This document shows positions 18,584 to 27,357 of a stretch of DNA of 64,000 nucleotides, piece after piece. How positions within the stretch are numbered: the first letter of the stretch is position 1; every line of letters starts with the position of its first letter. This DNA comes from Bacteroidota bacterium (lineage in GTDB: Bacteria; Bacteroidota; Bacteroidia; JAHEXY01). The notes beneath the pieces were generated by a model, which saw only the letters and a program-made list of their open reading frames with translations, had not been told where the DNA came from and did not search any database. The stretch lies in NCBI GenBank assembly GCA_023251875.1, contig JAHEXY010000006.1, forward strand, positions 272,992 through 336,991, given 5' to 3'. A program made the translations under genes and the position numbers.

Positions 18584-18591
18584 CAAAAGTA
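18584..18591 (-). promoter_or_regulatory. Bacteroidota -7 element for aspartate kinase
   Basis: On the minus strand this reads TACTTTTG, an exact TAnnTTTG match, 110 bases upstream of the lysC start. The -33 position holds a weaker TTTCG. Confidence 0.45.
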
Positions 18592-18642
18592 CAACATATC
18601 ATTCGAAATGTCTATTTTCGTGGTTTGTTTCGTTTGTAAAAG

Positions 18643-19515
18643 ATGAAGAAAATTCGATTTATTATTAATCCTATTGCCGGTACAGGTAAGCACCGACAGG
18701 TAGAAACCGTAATTAACCGTGTTCTAGACAGAACATTGTTTAATTACGATATCCATTATACCCGTTACGCAAAACATGGAACGGCTTTAAGTGAAGAAGC
18801 TATCAAAGAAAATTACGAAATAGTAGTTGCAGTAGGTGGTGATGGAACTGTAAATGAAGTGGGCACTCCATTAATTGGCACAAATGTTACCATGTCCGTT
18901 ATACCCACCGGTTCGGGCAATGCCTTAGCAAGGCATTTAAAGGTATCCATGAATGTTGAAAGTGCCATTAAAAAAATTAACCAGCTAAAAATTGCCAAAA
19001 TTGATACCGCTATTATTAATAGTCAAAAATTTATTGGTGTTTCGGGTGTGGGTTTCGATGCTTTTATTGCAGGATTATTTGCCAAAGTTGAAAAAAGAGG
19101 ATTTCAAAACTACATACGTTTGGTTTCACGTGAGGTTTTTAAATACAAACCTGAAGAATATACCATTCGTTTTGACGGAAAAGCCATTATCCAAGAAGCT
19201 TTTTTAATATGCGTAGCCAATTCATCTGAATATGGTAACAATGCTAAAATAGCACCCGGTGCCGATATTGAAGATGGTTATCTTGATTTATGTATCATTA
19301 GTAAATTCCCTTTAATAAAAACACCTGCCATTACACTCAAACTTTTTAATCAAACCATTAATACTTCGCAATACAACGAAATGTTTAGAGTAAAATCAGT
19401 AAAGATTAGTAAAAAAGATGCCATACTTGCGCATATTGATGGCGAACCGGTTGACATGGGCAATGAAATAGAAATTAAAGTAAATCCACTTTCTCTTCAA
19501 ATCATTGTTCCATAA
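18643..19515 (+). CDS. Diacylglycerol kinase family lipid kinase (YegS/BmrU type)
   Basis: A 290-residue soluble lipid kinase. It starts IRFIINPIAGTGKH (nucleotide-loop start) and contains VVAVGGDGTVNEV at residues ~63-75, the diagnostic GGDGT ATP-binding motif, and IPTGSGNALARHL, the second family signature. The C-terminal beta-sandwich includes AHIDGEPV. Family members phosphorylate diacylglycerol or related lipids at the membrane surface. The gene is divergent from lysC and is followed by topoisomerase IV subunit A on the same strand, with a palindromic element between. Confidence 0.93.
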   Translation: MKKIRFIINPIAGTGKHRQVETVINRVLDRTLFNYDIHYTRYAKHGTALSEEAIKENYEIVVAVGGDGTVNEVGTPLIGTNVTMSVIPTGSGNALARHLKVSMNVESAIKKINQLKIAKIDTAIINSQKFIGVSGVGFDAFIAGLFAKVEKRGFQNYIRLVSREVFKYKPEEYTIRFDGKAIIQEAFLICVANSSEYGNNAKIAPGADIEDGYLDLCIISKFPLIKTPAITLKLFNQTINTSQYNEMFRVKSVKISKKDAILAHIDGEPVDMGNEIEIKVNPLSLQIIVP

Positions 19516-19530
19516 TTATTAAAAAAAATT

Positions 19531-19577
19531 CCAAACTCCCCCTTCTCCCTTGGGAGAAGGATGGGATGATGGCATAA
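19531..19577. repeat. CCCTCTCC/GGAGAGGG palindromic element, copy 2
   Basis: CCTTCTCCC (19541-19549) and GGGAGAAGG (19552-19560) form a 9-bp stem with a 2-base loop, flanked by CCAAACTCCC and ATGGGATGATGGCATAAAAA. The C-to-T and matching G-to-A changes keep the pairing, so the stem, not just the sequence, appears conserved. Confidence 0.8.
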
Positions 19578-19592
19578 AAATTAATTTAAAAA

Positions 19593-22208
19593 ATGAGCGA
19601 AAATAATTCAGAAACAAATCCTACAAATAATAGCGAAGGCCAACAAATCATTCATCTTTCAGGAATGTTTGAAAACTGGTTTTTAGATTATTCATCTTAT
19701 GTAATATTAGAGCGTGCTGTGCCCCATATAAATGATGGATTAAAACCTGTTCAACGCAGGCTTTTGCATTCATTAAAAGATATGGACGATGGCCGTTTTA
19801 ATAAAGTGGCTAACGTAATTGGCCATACCATGAAATACCATCCGCATGGCGATGCTTCTATTGGCGATGCTTTGGTAAACATGGGTCAAAAAAACCTGCT
19901 TATTGATACTCAAGGAAACTGGGGCAATATTCTTACCGGTGATAGTGCAGCAGCTCCTCGGTATATTGAAGCTCGACTTTCAAAATTTGCACTTGAAGTA
20001 GTTTTTAATCCTAAAACTACTGAATGGCGTATGTCGTACGATGGGCGCAATAGAGAGCCTGTTACATTACCCATGAAATTTCCGCTTGTGCTGGCACACG
20101 GAGTAGAAGGTATTGCTGTTGGCCTAGCTTGTAAAATTCTATCTCACAATTTTATTGAATTAATAGATGGCTCCATTGATGTATTAAGAGGAAGAAAACC
20201 TGAAATATATCCCGATTTTGCTACCGGAGGCTTGGCAGATTTTTCTCGTTACAACGATGGTATGCGTGGTGGCAAAATTCGTGTAAGAGCCAAAATTACC
20301 CAGTTAGATAAAAAAACATTAGTAATTACTGAAATTCCTTGCGAAACTACCACATCCGCATTGATGGATTCAATTGTGAATGCATCTGAAAAGGGGAAAA
20401 TAAAAATCAAAAAAATTGAAGACAATACGGCTGAAAAGGTTGAAATTTTAGTGCATTTAGCACCCGGTATTTCTCCCGATCAAACCATTGATGCCTTATA
20501 TGCTTTTACAGATTGCGAAAAATCTATTTCGCCCAATGCCTGTATTATTGAAAATGACAAACCAAGATTTGTTACCGTAACCGAAATTTTAAAAATATCT
20601 ACCAAATATACTGTTGAGTTAATAAAACGAGAATTAGAAATTCAATTAGGTGAATTAGAAGAACAATGGCATTTTGCATCGCTTGAAAAAATATTTATTG
20701 AGAAAAAAATATACCGAAACATTGAAGATGCTGAAACATGGGAAGCCGTTATTCAAACCATTCATGATGGCTTAAAACCCTATAAGAAAAAATTGAAGCG
20801 AGAAATAACGGATGAGGATGTAGCCCGACTTACTGAAATAAAAATCAAACGTATTTCTAAATTCGACTCTAAAAAAGCAGATAACAACATTAAAGAAATA
20901 GAAGATGAGTTGGATAAAGTAAAGCATCATTTAGCCAATCTTATTGATTATGTGGTTGCTTACTTCCGTGGATTAAAAGAAAAATACGGCAAAGGCCGTG
21001 AACGCAAAACAGAAATAAGAAATTTTGAAACTATTGTTGCTGCTAAAGTTGCTGTAGCCAATGCAAAATTGTATTACGATAGAGAAGAAGGCTTTGCCGG
21101 AACAAGTCTTAAAAAAGCCGATTTAATTGGAGAATGTTCTGACCTTGATGATATGATCGTATTTTTCGATAATGGCACATTCAAAGTTTCTAAAGTAAGC
21201 GAAAAAACATTTGTAGGAAAAAATGTATTGCATCTTAATATTCTTAAAAAAGATGACAGACGTACTACTTATAACATGATTTATATGGATGGCGTAAATG
21301 GCCCTTCATACATGAAACGTTTTAATGTAACCGGAATTACCCGAGACAAAGAGTATGATTTAACAAGAGCAACAAAAGGCTCTAAAGTGCTTTATTTTAC
21401 TGTAAATACTAATGGAGAATCAGAAATTGTATCGGTGTTTTTAAAGCCGCTTCCAAAACTCAAAAAACTTTATTTTGAAGTTGATTTTGGAACTATGGCC
21501 ATCAAAAACCGTTCTGCACAAGGTAATTTGGTTACCAAATATCCAATCAGAAAAGTAGTATTTAAAGAAAAAGGGGCTTCAACATTAGGTGGATTAGACA
21601 TGTGGTTTGATGATGTAGTGAAAAGATTGAATACCGATAAACGAGGAATGTTCCTAGGTAATTTTAACGATTCAGATAGAATTTTAGTGATTACCAAAGA
21701 TGGAAACTACAGAACTACCACATTTGAATTAACCAATCATTATGATGAAGACGATATTGTTGTAATTAAAAAATTTGAGCACAATGATGTGGTTACTGCC
21801 ATTTATTTAAATGACGAAGCAGAAATGTATGTGAAGCGTTTTAATCCTGAAAAAACAGATAAAAAAATTAAGTTTATTGACGAAACAGAAAAATCGAAAT
21901 TGATTCATGTTTCGATGGATAAATACTCACGTGTTGAAGTTATTTACAAAGCAACAAAAGGTGGCACCAGGGCCAACGAAGAATTTCAATTGCATGAATT
22001 TATTGGCATAAAAGGCGACCAAGCTAAAGGAAAAAGATTAACTACTTATCCGGTAAAAACAATAAACAATTTAGAACCCACCATTGTTGACCCGGAACCT
22101 GAAGAAACTAACTTTGATTTAGCAGATGGAGGAGTGCCCGATAAATCTTCTCCTACAATAGAATTTGATGTGGATAGTAAAAAGCAAACGAAAATGAAGT
22201 TGGAGTAG
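19593..22208 (+). CDS. parC: DNA topoisomerase IV / gyrase subunit A
   Basis: An 871-residue type II topoisomerase A subunit. It has LKPVQRRLLHSL (residues ~49-60), the PHGDASIGDALVNM region, and AAPRYIEARLS carrying the catalytic tyrosine that forms the covalent DNA link. The breakage-reunion core runs to about residue 480, followed by a degenerate beta-pinwheel and an acidic tail with many E and D. No GyrA box is obvious, which favours the topoisomerase IV annotation usual for this Bacteroidota paralogue. No parE gene adjoins it in the window. A palindromic repeat fills the short space before its ATG. Confidence 0.85.
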   Translation: MSENNSETNPTNNSEGQQIIHLSGMFENWFLDYSSYVILERAVPHINDGLKPVQRRLLHSLKDMDDGRFNKVANVIGHTMKYHPHGDASIGDALVNMGQKNLLIDTQGNWGNILTGDSAAAPRYIEARLSKFALEVVFNPKTTEWRMSYDGRNREPVTLPMKFPLVLAHGVEGIAVGLACKILSHNFIELIDGSIDVLRGRKPEIYPDFATGGLADFSRYNDGMRGGKIRVRAKITQLDKKTLVITEIPCETTTSALMDSIVNASEKGKIKIKKIEDNTAEKVEILVHLAPGISPDQTIDALYAFTDCEKSISPNACIIENDKPRFVTVTEILKISTKYTVELIKRELEIQLGELEEQWHFASLEKIFIEKKIYRNIEDAETWEAVIQTIHDGLKPYKKKLKREITDEDVARLTEIKIKRISKFDSKKADNNIKEIEDELDKVKHHLANLIDYVVAYFRGLKEKYGKGRERKTEIRNFETIVAAKVAVANAKLYYDREEGFAGTSLKKADLIGECSDLDDMIVFFDNGTFKVSKVSEKTFVGKNVLHLNILKKDDRRTTYNMIYMDGVNGPSYMKRFNVTGITRDKEYDLTRATKGSKVLYFTVNTNGESEIVSVFLKPLPKLKKLYFEVDFGTMAIKNRSAQGNLVTKYPIRKVVFKEKGASTLGGLDMWFDDVVKRLNTDKRGMFLGNFNDSDRILVITKDGNYRTTTFELTNHYDEDDIVVIKKFEHNDVVTAIYLNDEAEMYVKRFNPEKTDKKIKFIDETEKSKLIHVSMDKYSRVEVIYKATKGGTRANEEFQLHEFIGIKGDQAKGKRLTTYPVKTINNLEPTIVDPEPEETNFDLADGGVPDKSSPTIEFDVDSKKQTKMKLE

Positions 22209-22440
22209 GCAATGTATTTATGGGAATTTTCTGTAGATATCTTTTCTATGTTTGATAATAATTATTCTTAAACGTACAGAAAATCATTAATAAAAGCATA
22301 TCCTCCTTTATAGAGAAACCCAGTGCCATCTATTAATATCCATTTACCTAAGAATATGATTTAATATGTATAGAATATAAAATGATGATGATGTGATTGT
22401 CCCTTTTAGAGACAAAATATTTAATGCTATTATTTTTTCA

Positions 22441-22473
22441 TAAAAAAAGCCTCTACAAATAAATGCAGAGGCT
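22441..22473 (-). terminator. Intrinsic terminator of pnp
   Basis: Read on the minus strand, AGCCTCT (22467-22473) pairs with AGAGGCT (22448-22454) around a 12-base loop and is followed by a run of seven T. It lies 24 bases after the pnp stop codon. The 288-bp gap between topoisomerase IV and pnp holds nothing else that can be recognised. Confidence 0.85.
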
Positions 22474-22496
22474 CTTCATTAGTTTCAAATAAAAAA

Positions 22497-24650
22497 TTAC
22501 TGCTGCATAGCAGTTTCAGATTGCTTTTCTTCTTTAGGCAAAAGTACTTTACGAGAAAGTTTAAGCTTGCCCGTTTTTTTATCTTTCTCCAGTAGTTTTA
22601 CTTGTATTTTATCTCCAGGTTTTAATACCTTTTCTGCCGATTCAATTCTTCTCCACTCAATTTCTGATACGTGAAGCAAGCCTTGATGACCAGGAAGAAT
22701 TTCAACAAAAGCACCATACGGTTGTACATTTTTTACAACACCATCATATACTTCACCAATTTCAGGTTCTGTAACAATAGCCTTAATACGCGCCATAGCT
22801 GCATTGCGAGATTCTGCATTAGCAGTTAAAATTTCTACAATGCCTCTTTCATTTACTTCTTCTATTGAAATGGTAGCACCAGTTTCTCTTTGTATTTCTT
22901 GAATTACTTTTCCTCCGGGGCCTATAATTGCTCCAATATATTCTTTAGGAACATAAAGTGTATCAATTCTTGGCGAATGAGGTTTTAATTCAACATTAGG
23001 AGCAGCAATGGTTTCAAGCATTTTTCCTAAAATATGCAAGCGACCTTCTTTGGCTTGAGCCAAAGCTTTTTCTAATACATCATAAGTTAATCCATCAACT
23101 TTTAAATCCATTTGGCAAGCAGTAATACCTGTAGCTGTGCCGGCTACTTTAAAGTCCATGTGACCTAGGTGATCTTCATCTCCTAAAATATCGGATAACA
23201 CAGCATATTTTCCATCTTTACCCATAATCAATCCCATGGCAATGCCGGAAACAGGAGCTTTAATTTTGATACCTGCATCCATAAGCGCAAGAACACCTGC
23301 ACATACGGTAGCCATAGATGAAGAACCATTTGATTCTAAAATATCGGATACAACACGAATGGTATATGGATTATCATCATCATCAGGCAAGCAATATTTA
23401 ATAGCACGTTGTGCTAAATTTCCATGGCCTACTTCTCTCCTACTTGTTCCTCTTGAAGCTTTTGCTTCACCAGTTGAGAATGGAGGGAAATTATAATGTA
23501 AAATGAATTTTTCTGAATCGTCCCTTAATGCGCTATCAATAGTTTGTGCGTCATTTTTAGCACCTAATGTAACGGTAGTAAGAGATTGAGTTTCGCCTCT
23601 TGTAAAAAGAGCTGAACCATGCGTTGCGGGCAAATAATTTACTTCGCTCCAAATAGAACGAATTTCATTTAGTTTACGACCGTCTATTCTCATTTTTTCA
23701 TTCAGCACAAAGGCTCTTACGCCTTCTTTTTCTACATCATGAAAATAACGGCTAATCATTCCGACTTTTTTGCTTAGTTCTTCATCTGAAAATTGTTTTA
23801 AGAATTCTTCTTTAACAGCATGAAAAGCTTCTGAACGTTTGTGCTTATCGGCAGTCATTGCTTTGGCAACATTATATACTTTTTGATAGGTTTCGTCCCA
23901 AACCTTTTTCTTTAAATCCGCATCATTTTCTTCGTGACAATATGTTCTCTTAGGTTGAGATTTTGTAACAGCCTTAGCTAATTCAAGCTGAAGATTGCAA
24001 TGTACTTTAATTTCGGCATGAGCTAATTTTATTGCTTCCAGCATATCGGCTTCAGTGATGTTTTTCATTTCACCTTCAACCATTACAATGCTATCAATAG
24101 AAGCACCTACTACCATATCAATATCCGATTCTTTAAGTTCTGAAAAAGTAGGATTCAATACCCATTGGCCTTTAACTCTAGCTACACGAACTTCTGAAAT
24201 AGGCCCTTGAAAAGGAATATCAGACACCATTAAAGCAGCAGAAGCTGCTAATGTTGCCAATGTATCAGGAATAATATTGGTATCGGCAGAAATTAAATTA
24301 ACCGTTACAAAGGTATCTGCATGATAATCTTCAGGAAAAAGTGGACGTAGTACACGATCAATTAAACGACATACTAAAATTTCATAATCAGAAGGACGTG
24401 CTTCGCGCTTTAAAAAACCACCGGGAAATTTTCCGGCAGAAGCAAATTTTTCTTTGTATTCAACGGAAAGAGGTAAAAAATCGGTTCCCTCTTTAGCTTC
24501 CTTGGCAGAAACAACTGTAGCGAGCAACATGGTATCGCCCATTTTAACAACAACAGATCCATCGGCCTGACGGGCTAATTTTCCTGTTTCAAGTGAAATG
24601 GTTTTTCCATTTCCTAAATCTAAGGTTTTTGTAATTGCAGTAAGTGGCAT
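22497..24650 (-). CDS. pnp: Polyribonucleotide nucleotidyltransferase (PNPase)
   Basis: A 717-residue 3'-5' phosphorolytic exoribonuclease of the RNA degradosome. Two RNase PH domains are present (first half; second around residues 310-540 with [15 protein letters not shown] and the conserved MDLKVDG). The KH domain includes [13 protein letters not shown] (about 575-587), and the S1 domain reads [20 protein letters not shown] (about 630-700). It lies downstream of rpsO on the same strand, the classic rpsO-pnp pairing, with a terminator-like hairpin between and a second hairpin in the pnp leader. Confidence 0.97.
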   Translation of the reverse strand: MPLTAITKTLDLGNGKTISLETGKLARQADGSVVVKMGDTMLLATVVSAKEAKEGTDFLPLSVEYKEKFASAGKFPGGFLKREARPSDYEILVCRLIDRVLRPLFPEDYHADTFVTVNLISADTNIIPDTLATLAASAALMVSDIPFQGPISEVRVARVKGQWVLNPTFSELKESDIDMVVGASIDSIVMVEGEMKNITEADMLEAIKLAHAEIKVHCNLQLELAKAVTKSQPKRTYCHEENDADLKKKVWDETYQKVYNVAKAMTADKHKRSEAFHAVKEEFLKQFSDEELSKKVGMISRYFHDVEKEGVRAFVLNEKMRIDGRKLNEIRSIWSEVNYLPATHGSALFTRGETQSLTTVTLGAKNDAQTIDSALRDDSEKFILHYNFPPFSTGEAKASRGTSRREVGHGNLAQRAIKYCLPDDDDNPYTIRVVSDILESNGSSSMATVCAGVLALMDAGIKIKAPVSGIAMGLIMGKDGKYAVLSDILGDEDHLGHMDFKVAGTATGITACQMDLKVDGLTYDVLEKALAQAKEGRLHILGKMLETIAAPNVELKPHSPRIDTLYVPKEYIGAIIGPGGKVIQEIQRETGATISIEEVNERGIVEILTANAESRNAAMARIKAIVTEPEIGEVYDGVVKNVQPYGAFVEILPGHQGLLHVSEIEWRRIESAEKVLKPGDKIQVKLLEKDKKTGKLKLSRKVLLPKEEKQSETAMQQ

Positions 24651-24675
24651 AAGTTTTTTTTGAGTGTGGACAACA

Positions 24676-24696
24676 TGGTAATTTTTAGAATTACCA
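24676..24696 (-). promoter_or_regulatory. Hairpin in the pnp leader
   Basis: TGGTAATT (24676-24683) and AATTACCA (24689-24696) form a perfect 8-bp stem with a 5-base loop, 26 bases upstream of the pnp start. In E. coli the pnp leader hairpin is cut by RNase III and used for autoregulation. The location here is analogous, but the function is inferred. Confidence 0.45.
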
Positions 24697-24730
24697 AATA
24701 AAATTTAATAAAGAGAATATAGTAAACACA

Positions 24731-24760
24731 AAAAAAGGCAATTGTTAAAATTGCCTTTTT
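24731..24760 (-). terminator. Terminator or attenuator between rpsO and pnp
   Basis: AAAAAAGGCAATTGTTAAAA with TTGCCTTTTT forms an A/T-flanked stem (GGCAATT/AATTGCC). It is 15 bases past the rpsO stop and upstream of pnp. Partial read-through would allow lower pnp expression from the rpsO promoter. Confidence 0.8.
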
Positions 24761-24775
24761 AAGAGAAGTTTAAGA

Positions 24776-25045
24776 TTACTTACGGATATTCAGTTTTTTG
24801 ATAATATCTCTGTAACGATCTATTTCAGTATCTTTTAAATAACTAAGTAGTTTTTTTCTTTGACCTACTAATTTTTGAAGAGAATATTGAGTTGCTCTGT
24901 CTTTTTTATATGTTTCTAAGTGAGCAGATAAATGTTGTATTCTATGCGTAAAAAGTGCAATTTGAGATTCAGCAGAACCTGTATCTGTAGCACCGTTTCC
25001 ATACTTTTTAAATAATCCTTTTTTTGTTTCTGTAGTTAAATACAT
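24776..25045 (-). CDS. rpsO: 30S ribosomal protein S15
   Basis: An 89-residue protein with the S15 features: AESQIALFTHRIQHLSAHLE, then LQKLVGQRKKLLSYLK, and the terminal YRDIIKKLNIRK. It binds the central domain of 16S rRNA and is an early assembly protein. Its promoter is well defined (25092-25123 on the minus strand), and a terminator-like hairpin separates it from pnp. Confidence 0.97.
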   Translation of the reverse strand: MYLTTETKKGLFKKYGNGATDTGSAESQIALFTHRIQHLSAHLETYKKDRATQYSLQKLVGQRKKLLSYLKDTEIDRYRDIIKKLNIRK

Positions 25046-25091
25046 AATTGAATTTCAATTAAAAATTGTTATAATCATCCTTTAGTCGGGG

Positions 25092-25123
25092 CAAAGATAA
25101 GGATTTTTAGAATGTTGGACAAA
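25092..25123 (-). promoter_or_regulatory. rpsO promoter, Bacteroidota type
   Basis: On the minus strand TTTG (25120-25123) is followed after 20 bp by TATCTTTG (25092-25099), a full match to the -33/-7 consensus. It lies 47 bases upstream of the rpsO start, which is good independent evidence for the phylum. Confidence 0.8.
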
Positions 25124-25143
25124 ATTATAGTAATTTTTATTCA

Positions 25144-26085
25144 TTAATTCGTTCTTATTCGCCTTTGAAGAGATAGAATATCCCCAACAGGAGGCTGTTC
25201 ACCATATTTTAGATTGTTCTTTTTGTATAACTTTTTAAGCCTAATGCCATACAATTGAGAAATAGATAACATAGTATCGCCCGGCTTAACCGTATAAAAC
25301 TTTGTTTCTGAATTTACTGCTCGTTTTGGTTTTAAATAAAGATATTGCTCTTCTTTCAATTCATCTATTTTATTTACATCATTGTAATGGTATAACAAAC
25401 GGAGATCAATATCAAATTCTTTGGCAATACTAAAATAAGTATCACCTTTTTTAATAATAATATAGGGTGTTCTATTATTTATTAAAACATCATGATGAAT
25501 AAATGAAGCAGTAGTACTTGTTGCTTCAATCTTTTCTTTTTCTTTTAAGTGTTTTACAGCATTTATATTTTTTACTTTATCAAACTGATCAAGCTTGTTG
25601 TCTTCAATAAGCTTAATTAATTTTTCGGGATAAGCAGGATTGGTAGCATATCCGGCTTCTTTTAAGCCATAAGCCCAAGCTTTGTAATCTGTAATGTTTA
25701 ATTGAAACAAAGAAGCATATCTCGGCCTATCTTTTAAAAAAAGCGAGTGATCTCGATACGATTCTCTCGCATCATTATACACTCTAAAGCACTCATCTTT
25801 TTTATCATCATCCTGAATATAGGTAGGGCCGTTCCATTCGAGATGGCATTTTATCCCAAAATGGTTTTTTGCATTTATTGCTAATGGACTGTTTCCGCAA
25901 TCAGATTCTAACATACCCTGTGCAATGGTAATACTAGCAGGAACACCATATTCAAGCATTTCATTTATGGCTTCGTATTTATAAATTTCAATATATTGAG
26001 CAGCCGTTATTTTTGCATTCGATGAAAATGCAATACAGCTAAAAAAAACAGCTAAAAAAAACCGAAAAGCCCAAAATCTATTCAT
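25144..26085 (-). CDS. Secreted glucosaminidase with two LysM domains
   Basis: A 313-residue exported peptidoglycan hydrolase. The signal peptide is about residues 1-24. The glucosaminidase (FlgJ/LytG-like) domain at ~25-165 carries ITIAQGMLESDCGNS with the likely catalytic Glu, then NHFGIKCH and YRDHSLFL. Two LysM peptidoglycan-binding domains follow (IIKKGDTYFSIAKEFDIDL and TVKPGDTMLSISQLYG). It cleaves or remodels the glycan strands. It lies just downstream of the PLP enzyme gene (20-bp gap) and may share its transcript. Confidence 0.93.
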   Translation of the reverse strand: MNRFWAFRFFLAVFFSCIAFSSNAKITAAQYIEIYKYEAINEMLEYGVPASITIAQGMLESDCGNSPLAINAKNHFGIKCHLEWNGPTYIQDDDKKDECFRVYNDARESYRDHSLFLKDRPRYASLFQLNITDYKAWAYGLKEAGYATNPAYPEKLIKLIEDNKLDQFDKVKNINAVKHLKEKEKIEATSTTASFIHHDVLINNRTPYIIIKKGDTYFSIAKEFDIDLRLLYHYNDVNKIDELKEEQYLYLKPKRAVNSETKFYTVKPGDTMLSISQLYGIRLKKLYKKNNLKYGEQPPVGDILSLQRRIRTN

Positions 26086-26105
26086 GAATTCTTAATTCTG
26101 CATTA

Positions 26106-27068
26106 TCAATTCTCAATTTTCAATTGTTGTATTCCCTGCAATCCCCCTGTATGTATTGCAATAATAACGCTATTTTTTTCAAAATAATTATTTTGAATGA
26201 GATCATATAAGCCATACATCATTTTGCCTGTATAAATGGGATCAAGCGGAATTTGATGCTTCAATTTAAAATTTCTTATAAACTCTATCAAGTTTTTTGT
26301 GATTTTTGCATAACCTCCAAAATGATAATGGGTTTCGAGATGCCAGGCCACTTCTCCCCACCCCTCTCCAAAGTTATCCTGAGCTAGGTCGAAGGAGGAG
26401 AGGGAGTGTTTGTTTTTTTTTTGTGATGAATGATCATTTTTTTGTTCCTTCCAATTATGTATCATCGTCTTTATGTCTTCTTTCAAAAAATCTCCCCCTT
26501 TTAAAACGGGAAACCCAATAGCATGTTGGTTTTTATTTAAAGAGGCAATAATGCCTGCAAGTGTAGTACCCGTACCACATGCGCATGTTATATAATTGAA
26601 CGGAATATTTATTTCATTAATAATTTCTTTGCAGCCTTTAAATCCCAATTCATTTGCTCCGCCTTCAGGTACAAGAAAAAAATTACCGAATTGTTTTTTA
26701 ACATTTTGCAAAAATGTAACACCATTTTTTTGTTTGTATTGTTCACGAGAAATATAATGCAATTGCATGCCACATTCTTTGGCAAATTGTAAAGTAGGGT
26801 TGAGTGGAAGATATTCTTCACCCCTAATTATCCCTATAGTTTTTATATGATTTATTTTTCCGGCATAGGCTGTGGCTGCAATATGATTAGAATAAGCTCC
26901 TCCAAAAGTAAGCAATGTCTCACACTTTAACTTTTGCATTTCTTCGATGTTATATTTTAGCTTGAACCATTTATTGCCTGAAATATGTTCGTGAATTAAA
27001 TCGAGACGAAGGAGATAAAGTGAAATTGATTTTTCTGAAATAAAATCTTCTTGAATGAATTGAAGCAT
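26106..27068 (-). CDS. PLP-dependent 1-aminocyclopropane-1-carboxylate deaminase / D-cysteine desulfhydrase family protein
   Basis: A 320-residue fold-type II PLP enzyme. The first half has ISGNKWFKLKYNI (the Lys likely forms the Schiff base) and TFGGAYSNHIAATA; ACGTGTTLAGII is the glycine-rich phosphate loop. Members deaminate ACC or release sulfide from D-Cys; which one cannot be fixed here. About 20 residues (HSLSSFDLAQDNFGEGWGEV, near residue 223) are encoded by an inserted palindromic element (26347-26410) that keeps the frame. The insertion falls between two predicted surface segments, so the enzyme may still fold. Confidence 0.8.
   Translation of the reverse strand: MLQFIQEDFISEKSISLYLLRLDLIHEHISGNKWFKLKYNIEEMQKLKCETLLTFGGAYSNHIAATAYAGKINHIKTIGIIRGEEYLPLNPTLQFAKECGMQLHYISREQYKQKNGVTFLQNVKKQFGNFFLVPEGGANELGFKGCKEIINEINIPFNYITCACGTGTTLAGIIASLNKNQHAIGFPVLKGGDFLKEDIKTMIHNWKEQKNDHSSQKKNKHSLSSFDLAQDNFGEGWGEVAWHLETHYHFGGYAKITKNLIEFIRNFKLKHQIPLDPIYTGKMMYGLYDLIQNNYFEKNSVIIAIHTGGLQGIQQLKIEN
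26347..26410. repeat. CCCTCTCC/GGAGAGGG palindromic element, copy 3, inside a coding sequence
   Basis: CCCTCTCC (26362-26369) pairs with GGAGAGGG (26397-26404), with an additional loop segment AGTTATCCTGAGCTAGGTC that is absent from the shorter copies. It lies inside the PLP enzyme gene and is translated without stop codons. Confidence 0.8.
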
Positions 27069-27153
27069 TTGTAATTTAAAATTGTTGATTGGCTATTGAA
27101 TATTTAAATTGCAAATAATTATTCATTCATCAATAATAAATATTCAATAATAA

Positions 27154-27333
27154 ATGGCCAACTGGCTCGACAAATATGAAGCTGATGAATTTTACTTGAG
27201 CCCTGAAGGGTTTATTGTATTCACAGAAAAATACCATTTAAAGCGTGGTTATTGTTGCCAAAACAATTGCAAACACTGCCCATATGGTTTTAAGAATAAA
27301 TTGAAACAGAAAAAGAAACCTGGCGATGAGTAA
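27154..27333 (+). CDS. DUF5522 small cysteine-rich protein
   Basis: A 59-residue ORF starting MANWLDKYEADEF, with FYLSPEGFIVFTEKYHLKRG and then YCCQNNCKHCPYGFKNK. The closely spaced cysteines (CC-x3-C-x2-C) followed by PYGFK and a basic tail are the DUF5522 signature found across Bacteroidota. The Cys cluster suggests a metal or Fe-S site; the function is unknown. It is on the opposite strand to both neighbours, filling the gap between the PLP enzyme and the nuclease gene. Its stop precedes the convergent nuclease stop by 24 bases. Confidence 0.8.
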   Translation: MANWLDKYEADEFYLSPEGFIVFTEKYHLKRGYCCQNNCKHCPYGFKNKLKQKKKPGDE

Positions 27334-27357
27334 AATTGTAATTTTTGGAACGGCCTA

